A stretch of 64,000 bases of DNA, from the NCBI GenBank assembly GCA_002298995.1, contig DBMO01000072.1, positions 62,001 to 126,000 of the forward strand, read 5' to 3'. The position numbers and the translations under genes were made by a program. Shown here one piece after another: positions 59,555-64,000 of the stretch (position 1 is its first letter; each line of letters starts with the position of its first letter). The notes under the pieces are model-generated. The model worked only from the letters and a program-made list of their open reading frames with translations. It was not told the origin of the DNA and did not search any database. This DNA comes from Desulfarculales bacterium UBA696 (GTDB lineage: Bacteria > Desulfobacterota > Syntrophobacteria > Syntrophobacterales > Syntrophobacteraceae).

Positions 59555-59784
59555 TGATGAACCATCTGTAAGTCGTCGGTTGTCCTCCGAAAAGTGGCCC
59601 TTCCAAGATAAATTCTAAGTACCACGCCTGGGATATGCTATTCACGGGCGGTAAGAAGCAGTAAATGTTAAAATATACTCTGATCGGCCTTGGACCGCGA
59701 TTTAGAAAAATATCGAGCGCTTTCTCGGCTCGGCGGGCATCGGAATCAGGCTGACATAAAGGGTACATCCTAACTGTCAGGGAC

Positions 59785-59847
59785 GGAAATTTTAATATTT
59801 CCGAGTGACGAATTTTCATATACATATTCAATCCCGACCGGTCGGGA
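59785..59847. promoter_or_regulatory. Two palindromes upstream of rpiB (operator candidates)
   Basis: GGAAAT-TTTAAT-ATTTCC (59785-59802) and TCCCGACCGGTCGGGA (59832-59847, a perfect 16-base palindrome) lie 30 bases apart and 84-146 bases before rpiB. The second resembles operators of TetR-type regulators. No regulator gene is beside them. The rest of the 376-base gap 59555-59930 shows nothing else. Confidence 0.4.
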
Positions 59848-59930
59848 GTGCTGACTTCATGGAATTGCCCAGCGCGGCACGGTCGTGAAGCATTTGGTGA
59901 GGGGCGGCAATCTTTAGAGGGACCTTCAGA

Positions 59931-60362
59931 ATGAGAATCATCATTGGAGCGGATCACGGTGGATATCAGCTAAAGGCGACAATCATATCGTTCCTAAGAA
60001 AAGAGGGCTTCGATGATGTCGTGGATATCGGCACTAACAGCGCTGATTCTGTGGATTACCCGGTCTACGGGCTCAAGGTGGCGCGGGCGGTGGCCGCGGG
60101 GGAGGCTGACCGGGGAATCCTGGTTTGCGGAAGCGGCATCGGGATGTGCATGAGTGCAAACAGGATTCCTGGAGCGCGGGCAGCGGCGGCATACGAGCCT
60201 TTCGCGGCCAAAATGAGCCGGCGCCATAATAACTGCAACATCCTGTGCCTCGGTGAACGATTTACGGGGCGCGACCTGGCCCTCGAAATCGTTTCCGTGT
60301 GGCTTAGAGAAGAATTCGAAGGCGGCCGCCACGCAAGAAGAACCGAGTTGCTGGACCAGTGA
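59931..60362 (+). CDS. rpiB: Ribose-5-phosphate isomerase B
   Basis: A 143-residue enzyme interconverting ribose 5-phosphate and ribulose 5-phosphate in the pentose phosphate pathway. IIIGADHGGYQLK at the start holds the substrate His-Asp, VCGSGIGMCMSANRIPGARAA is the LacAB/RpiB signature with the catalytic Cys, and SRRHNNCNILCLGER has the His-Asn pair. Some RpiB proteins also isomerise allose 6-phosphate; the motif cannot exclude that. The length is normal. The ATG follows GAGGGACCTTCAGA, a weak ribosome-binding site. It stands alone. Confidence 0.94.
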   Translation: MRIIIGADHGGYQLKATIISFLRKEGFDDVVDIGTNSADSVDYPVYGLKVARAVAAGEADRGILVCGSGIGMCMSANRIPGARAAAAYEPFAAKMSRRHNNCNILCLGERFTGRDLALEIVSVWLREEFEGGRHARRTELLDQ

Positions 60363-60363
60363 G

Positions 60364-60532
60364 CGAGTTGCGTATTGCGGGTTATGGGCTGCCGTTTTCC
60401 GGCGGCCTCCCAATCTGGACAAAAGGGCGGTTGCTGGTCTGGTGCAGCAAATACGCTGGAACACCCATACCCGGCAACCCCTGACTCGCAACTCAAATCC
60501 CGTAACCCGCAACCCGCAAGGCGCAACCCTTT
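60364..60532. repeat. Degenerate inverted repeat between rpiB and glyQ
   Basis: GAGTTGCGTATTGCGGGTTA starts at about 60364, and an imperfect complement, CCCGTAACCCGCAACCCGCA, lies at about 60497-60520. Words of the type GGGTTGCGGG/CCCGCAACCC and GCAACTC are scattered through the gap. The first arm begins two bases after the rpiB stop. Together with 9045-9215 this suggests one family of intergenic elements. No gene is seen in it. Confidence 0.5.
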
Positions 60533-60648
60533 TCCCTTGACATCCGGTTAGTTGCGCCCATATATCAAAATTCCCCTTAACTTTTTAAAAGAAGTGCATC
60601 CGGCGGAATGCCGGAGGTTTTTCTACTTTTGTTTTCGAAGGAGTAAAA

Positions 60649-61527
60649 ATGACATTCCAGGAACTGATACTCGCGCTGAACAAGTTCTGGGCGGACAAAG
60701 GCTGCCTTATCCAGCAGCCCTACGACCTGGAGGTTGGCGCAGGGACGTTCAATCCCGCTACTTTTCTTAGAGTGCTCGGGCCGGAGCCGTACAATGTTGC
60801 CTACGTGGAACCGTCCCGGCGGCCTACGGACGGCCGCTACGGTGAGAACCCCAATCGGCTTCAGCACTATTACCAGTACCAGGTGATCCTGAAGCCCTCT
60901 CCTGAAGACTCCCAGGGCATTTACCTGGAAAGCATGAAAAGCTTCGGGATCGACCCGCTCGAACACGACATCCGCTTCGTGGAGGACGATTGGGAGTCGC
61001 CGACCCTTGGCGCATCGGGCCTCGGTTGGGAGGTTTGGCTGGACGGAATGGAAATCACCCAGTTTACCTATTTTCAGCAGGTCGGAGGCATTCCGCTTCA
61101 ACCCGTAAGTCTCGAGCTTACCTACGGCCTCGAGCGCATCGCAATGTACCTTCAGGGCGTCAACAGCGTCTATGACCTGATCTGGAGCGGGGATGTGACC
61201 TACGGCGACGTCCATCACAAAGGCGAGGTGGAGTGGTCGCACTACAACTTCGAAGAGGCTAACATCGACATGCTCCTCAGCCTCTTCAATATGTACGAGG
61301 CCGAATCGATTCGCATGAACGAGCGCGGACTGGTGCTTCCGAGCTACGACTATACGCTCAAGTGTTCCCATGTATTCAACCTGTTGGATGCGCGGGGCGC
61401 CATCAGCGTTACCGAGAGGACAAACTACATCGCCAGGGTAAGAAACCTCGCGCGGCTGGTAGCTCACGCGTACTACGCGCAACGCGAGCAGATGGGATTT
61501 CCCCTTCTTAATAAGTGGCGGGCATAG
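60649..61527 (+). CDS. glyQ: Glycyl-tRNA synthetase alpha subunit
   Basis: A 292-residue class II aminoacyl-tRNA synthetase subunit of the heterotetrameric bacterial type. It starts MTFQELILALNKFWADKGC and contains QQPYDLEVGAGTFNPATFLR, YVEPSRRPTDGRYGENPNRLQ, FVEDDWESPTLGASGLGWEVW and TYFQQVGG, all highly conserved. It activates glycine and joins it to tRNA with GlyS. Good GGAG ribosome-binding site; glyS follows after 18 bases. Ordinary. Confidence 0.97.
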   Translation: MTFQELILALNKFWADKGCLIQQPYDLEVGAGTFNPATFLRVLGPEPYNVAYVEPSRRPTDGRYGENPNRLQHYYQYQVILKPSPEDSQGIYLESMKSFGIDPLEHDIRFVEDDWESPTLGASGLGWEVWLDGMEITQFTYFQQVGGIPLQPVSLELTYGLERIAMYLQGVNSVYDLIWSGDVTYGDVHHKGEVEWSHYNFEEANIDMLLSLFNMYEAESIRMNERGLVLPSYDYTLKCSHVFNLLDARGAISVTERTNYIARVRNLARLVAHAYYAQREQMGFPLLNKWRA

Positions 61528-61545
61528 GAGCAGGCGGAGGATAAA

Positions 61546-63618
61546 ATGACGGAAGCGCTGTTCATCGAAATAGGAACCGAAGAAATACCGGCAAGCTACA
61601 TAATCCCTGCCCTGGAATCTATGTCGCTCCAGATGACCCGTTTTCTGGATGAAAACAGGATCTCTCATGGAGAACCGACCATGGCAGGCACGCCGCGCCG
61701 CCTGGTGCTAAACATTCCCGATGTGGCAACTTCGCAGGAAGCCGTGACAATCGAGGTTATCGGGCCTCCGAAACAGGCGGGATTCGACGCGCATGGAAAC
61801 CCCACCAAAGCGGCCGAAGGATTCGCCCGAGGGCAGGGTGTTGCCGTCCAGGATCTCAAAATTAAGGAAACGGCCAAGGGCGAGTATCTTTGCGTCTATC
61901 GCGAGGAGAGCGGTTCTTCCACGCGCGATCTGATCGAGAAGATGCTGCCCGATTTCATCGGCCGGATTCCTTTCCCCAAGTCGATGCATTGGGGGAGTTT
62001 GGTCGTTACATTCGCGAGGCCGATAAGGTGGATCGCAGCCCTTCTGGGCCGAGAGGTCCTCGACTGCGAATACGGCCATGTGCGAAGCTCGAACAAGTCC
62101 GGCGGGCACCGTTTCATGAGCCCGGAATCCTTCGAGGTAAAAGATTTCGAAAGCCACCGCGAAAACCTCAGGCATCGCTTCGTAATTCTCGATCCGGCTG
62201 AGCGCAAAAAGCTGATCGCCGACGGCGCCGATTCCGCCGCGAAAGGGGTTGGCGGAAGCATTCTGGTCGATGAGGACCTGCTCGATGAGGTGACTCAGCT
62301 GGTTGAATTTCCCCAGCCGCTTGTCGGCCAATTCGAGGAAAAATACCTCGAACTGCCTCCGGAACTACTTATCACCGTCATAAAGAAGCACCAGCGCTAT
62401 TTTGCCATTACCGGCCCCAACGGAGCGCTGCTTCCATATTTCGTTACGATATCGAATACCGTGCCAAAGGACTTCGGCCTGGTTGCCGCCGGCAATGCGC
62501 GAGTGGTTAGGGCCCGGCTCGAGGATGCCCGCTTTTACTACAGGGAGGACCAGAAAGTCCGTCTGGACGAGCGGGCCGAGCAGCTCAAGGGCGTGGTCTT
62601 TCACTCCAAAATGGGTACGAGCCATGAAAAGGTCGAACGCTTCAGAGAGCTTGCCAAATGGCTGGCCGAAAGGATCTCCCCTGAGAGCCTGGAGACTGTC
62701 CTTCGCGCATCCTATCTCTGCAAGGCCGACCTCGTAACCGGCGTCGTGGGCGAGTTTCCCGAACTGCAGGGGATCATGGGCAAAACTTATGCTCTCTTGC
62801 AGGGCGAGCCGAAACCGGTTGCCGACGTCATCTACGAGCACTACCTTCCAAACCGCGCCGGAGGGCCGATCCCGGAAAGCGTGGGAGGCTCGATTGTAAG
62901 TATCGCCGATAAAATAGACACCATTGCCGCTTGCTTCGGAGTCGGGCTCATCCCGACGGGAACGGCCGATCCATTTGCGTTGCGGCGACAGACACTCGGA
63001 ATTATCCGGATCGTTCTTGAGCATCCGTTCCGCATTTCGCTCGGGGCCCTTCTTGATAAGGCACTTGAACTGCTTGCGCCCAAGCTCGTGCAGCCCGCGG
63101 CAAACGTAAAGCAGGACGTTCTCGATTTCTTCCAGGGCCGCCTGCAAAACTTCCTGGTGGGCCAGGAAGGCTTTGGCGCGGACGTTGTGGAAGCCGCCCT
63201 CGCAATCGGAATTGACGATATCGTCGACGCGGTGGAGCGCGCCAAAGCGCTTGCCGGCTTCACGAAGCGGCCCGATTTCGCCCCTCTTGCGACGGCCTTC
63301 AAGCGAGTGGCAAACATCATAAAGGAACCCGAAACAGCCCCCATCGATACCGGACTCCTCCAGGTCGCCGCCGAGCAGTCGCTCTACAGCGCTTTGCAGG
63401 CTACTGAATCGGCAGTCGAGGGGCTTTTTGCCAAATCCGATTATGCGGGCGCACTCGAAACTCTGGCCCAGCTGAAGGGAGCGGTTGATTCGTTTTTCGA
63501 CTCGGTCCTTGTTATGGACAAGGACGAATCGGTTCGCCGAAACCGGCTCGCGCTGCTTACGCGCATACAGGGACTTTTCTCTCGAATAGGCGATTTCAGG
63601 AAAATACAAACTCCTTAG
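61546..63618 (+). CDS. glyS: Glycyl-tRNA synthetase beta subunit
   Basis: A 690-residue subunit that recognises tRNA-Gly. It begins LFIEIGTEEIPASYI, includes GTPRRLVLNI, SMHWGSLVVTFARPIRWI and the HD-like segment KHQRYFAI, later GDVI-like HYLPNRAGGPIPES and IADKIDTIAACFGVG with the RRQT stretch, and a helical C-terminal anticodon-binding region. Length is normal. It is translated from an ATG with GGAGGA at 61534-61539, 18 bases behind glyQ, and is closed by a terminator. Confidence 0.97.
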   Translation: MTEALFIEIGTEEIPASYIIPALESMSLQMTRFLDENRISHGEPTMAGTPRRLVLNIPDVATSQEAVTIEVIGPPKQAGFDAHGNPTKAAEGFARGQGVAVQDLKIKETAKGEYLCVYREESGSSTRDLIEKMLPDFIGRIPFPKSMHWGSLVVTFARPIRWIAALLGREVLDCEYGHVRSSNKSGGHRFMSPESFEVKDFESHRENLRHRFVILDPAERKKLIADGADSAAKGVGGSILVDEDLLDEVTQLVEFPQPLVGQFEEKYLELPPELLITVIKKHQRYFAITGPNGALLPYFVTISNTVPKDFGLVAAGNARVVRARLEDARFYYREDQKVRLDERAEQLKGVVFHSKMGTSHEKVERFRELAKWLAERISPESLETVLRASYLCKADLVTGVVGEFPELQGIMGKTYALLQGEPKPVADVIYEHYLPNRAGGPIPESVGGSIVSIADKIDTIAACFGVGLIPTGTADPFALRRQTLGIIRIVLEHPFRISLGALLDKALELLAPKLVQPAANVKQDVLDFFQGRLQNFLVGQEGFGADVVEAALAIGIDDIVDAVERAKALAGFTKRPDFAPLATAFKRVANIIKEPETAPIDTGLLQVAAEQSLYSALQATESAVEGLFAKSDYAGALETLAQLKGAVDSFFDSVLVMDKDESVRRNRLALLTRIQGLFSRIGDFRKIQTP

Positions 63619-63648
63619 CTGGAAAATAAGCCTGCAGGTAATTACCTT

Positions 63649-63697
63649 GGGCTGGAAGGCGATGCTGCGTGACCGCAGGCGCTTTCCGGCCCTTTTT
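63649..63697 (+). terminator. glyQS terminator
   Basis: GGGCTGGAAGGCG (63649-63661) pairs with CGCTTTCCGGCCC (63680-63692) with two non-Watson-Crick G-U positions, and an inner CTGCG/CGCAG stem (63665-63678) continues the fold. TTTTT follows at 63693-63697. Confidence 0.8.
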
Positions 63698-63796
63698 ATT
63701 TTTTGCATCTAAATTTTATGCGGCAATACACGGGAATCATTGGAGGCGTCCTGCCGCAATCGCCTTTAATCGTCTTGCCCAAGGAGGGACTCGACT

Positions 63797-64000
63797 ATGC
63801 TCGATAAACGTACCCTGCACATGAAGGTTCAGGAACAGTGCGACTGTTTTGCCGAAACCGACCCGCTAAGAGAAATGGCCGCCCTTAAGTCGGAGCCCGA
63901 CGTCGAGGAGGGCGCTCTCAAATGGCTTGCCCTCGCCGTTTTGCATGGAATTAACGACAACGCCAAGAAGATCTCCGTCTCCCTGTCCGCTGACGGTGAA
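63797..64000 (+). CDS. Hypothetical protein, 5' part only (runs off the window)
   Basis: The first 68 codons of an open frame starting at ATG 63797, behind a strong AAGGAGGG at 63781-63788. It reads MLDKRTLHMKVQEQCDCFAE, then DPLREMAALKSEPDVEEGAL and WLALAVLHGINDNAKKISVS. CDCF may bind metal. I recognise no family, and the end of the frame is outside the window. It is the first gene after the glyQS terminator and so probably has its own promoter in the 99 bases between. Confidence 0.6.
   Translation, partial: MLDKRTLHMKVQEQCDCFAETDPLREMAALKSEPDVEEGALKWLALAVLHGINDNAKKISVSLSADGE

Noticed and set aside
62365..63708. 447-residue frame on the minus strand
   Set aside because: Antisense to glyS; long only because of the high G/C content of the codons.
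1..64000. tRNA, rRNA or CRISPR arrays
   Set aside because: No T-arm GGTTCGAATCC pattern in a cloverleaf, no rRNA segments and no regularly spaced repeats were seen.

Overview
The window looks like chromosome from a strictly anaerobic sulfate-reducing or syntrophic bacterium of the Desulfobacterota (former Deltaproteobacteria), most plausibly near the Syntrophobacteria. The main reason is a complete dsrMKJOP operon. Supporting signs are a homocysteine-biosynthesis (DUF39-type) protein, a PxxKW cysteine-rich protein, a pyruvate-type 2-oxoacid oxidoreductase, and a glutaryl-CoA dehydrogenase. I saw no tRNA, rRNA, CRISPR array or complete mobile element. Accessory DNA is limited to small gene fragments and intergenic inverted repeats.

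Layout. 0-9 kb: thiamine-binding protein, KhpA, a Lon-family protease with a broken ATPase site, PilB ATPase, PxxKW protein, 2-oxoacid oxidoreductase alpha/beta, and a tRNA-dihydrouridine synthase. 9-18 kb: a decayed phospholipase D gene, then a trp operon (aroF-trpEGDCFBA) behind a promoter, a Trp/Phe-rich leader peptide and an overlapping-hairpin attenuator. 18-28 kb: ManC, an NlpC/P60 protein, a secreted low-complexity protein behind a sigma-54-like promoter, a nitrilase-family amidase, a sulfur-transfer cassette (homocysteine protein, LarE, PP-loop enzyme), pirin, a GNAT protein, and two structured intergenic elements. 28-37 kb: a signalling block with a five-PAS hybrid histidine kinase, a receiver-Hpt protein and a receiver-GGDEF-EAL protein, then SRPBCC and HD-domain proteins. 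37-45 kb: an IS630 fragment, a small pore-like membrane protein, GlgC, a TlpA/CcdA pair, RecO, a secreted unknown and a DisA_N-domain protein. 45-50 kb: glutaryl-CoA dehydrogenase and OtsB/OtsA with the remains of a GT20 gene and a DUF5752 gene. 50-58 kb: the dsr operon, opened by an RsbRD_N protein and closed by an unrecognised protein with a possible beta-grasp segment, then an HDOD-HisKA protein. 58-64 kb: small and decayed genes, RpiB, glycyl-tRNA synthetase (glyQS), and an unknown gene cut by the window end.

How it works together. Most genes serve core anaerobic metabolism. DsrMKJOP passes electrons between the quinone pool, the periplasm and the sulfite-reduction machinery. The 2-oxoacid oxidoreductase and glutaryl-CoA dehydrogenase feed carbon and electrons. 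The homocysteine/LarE/PP-loop run suggests handling of reduced sulfur. Signalling is rich: phosphorelay and c-di-GMP modules, a candidate c-di-AMP synthase, and an HDOD protein with an isolated phosphoacceptor domain. The observations I consider most worth following are the trp leader/attenuator, the two non-core genes at the ends of the dsr operon with a CRP/HcpR-like palindrome at its promoter, the three-cysteine LarE cassette, the ATPase-degenerate Lon, and the HDOD-HisKA architecture.
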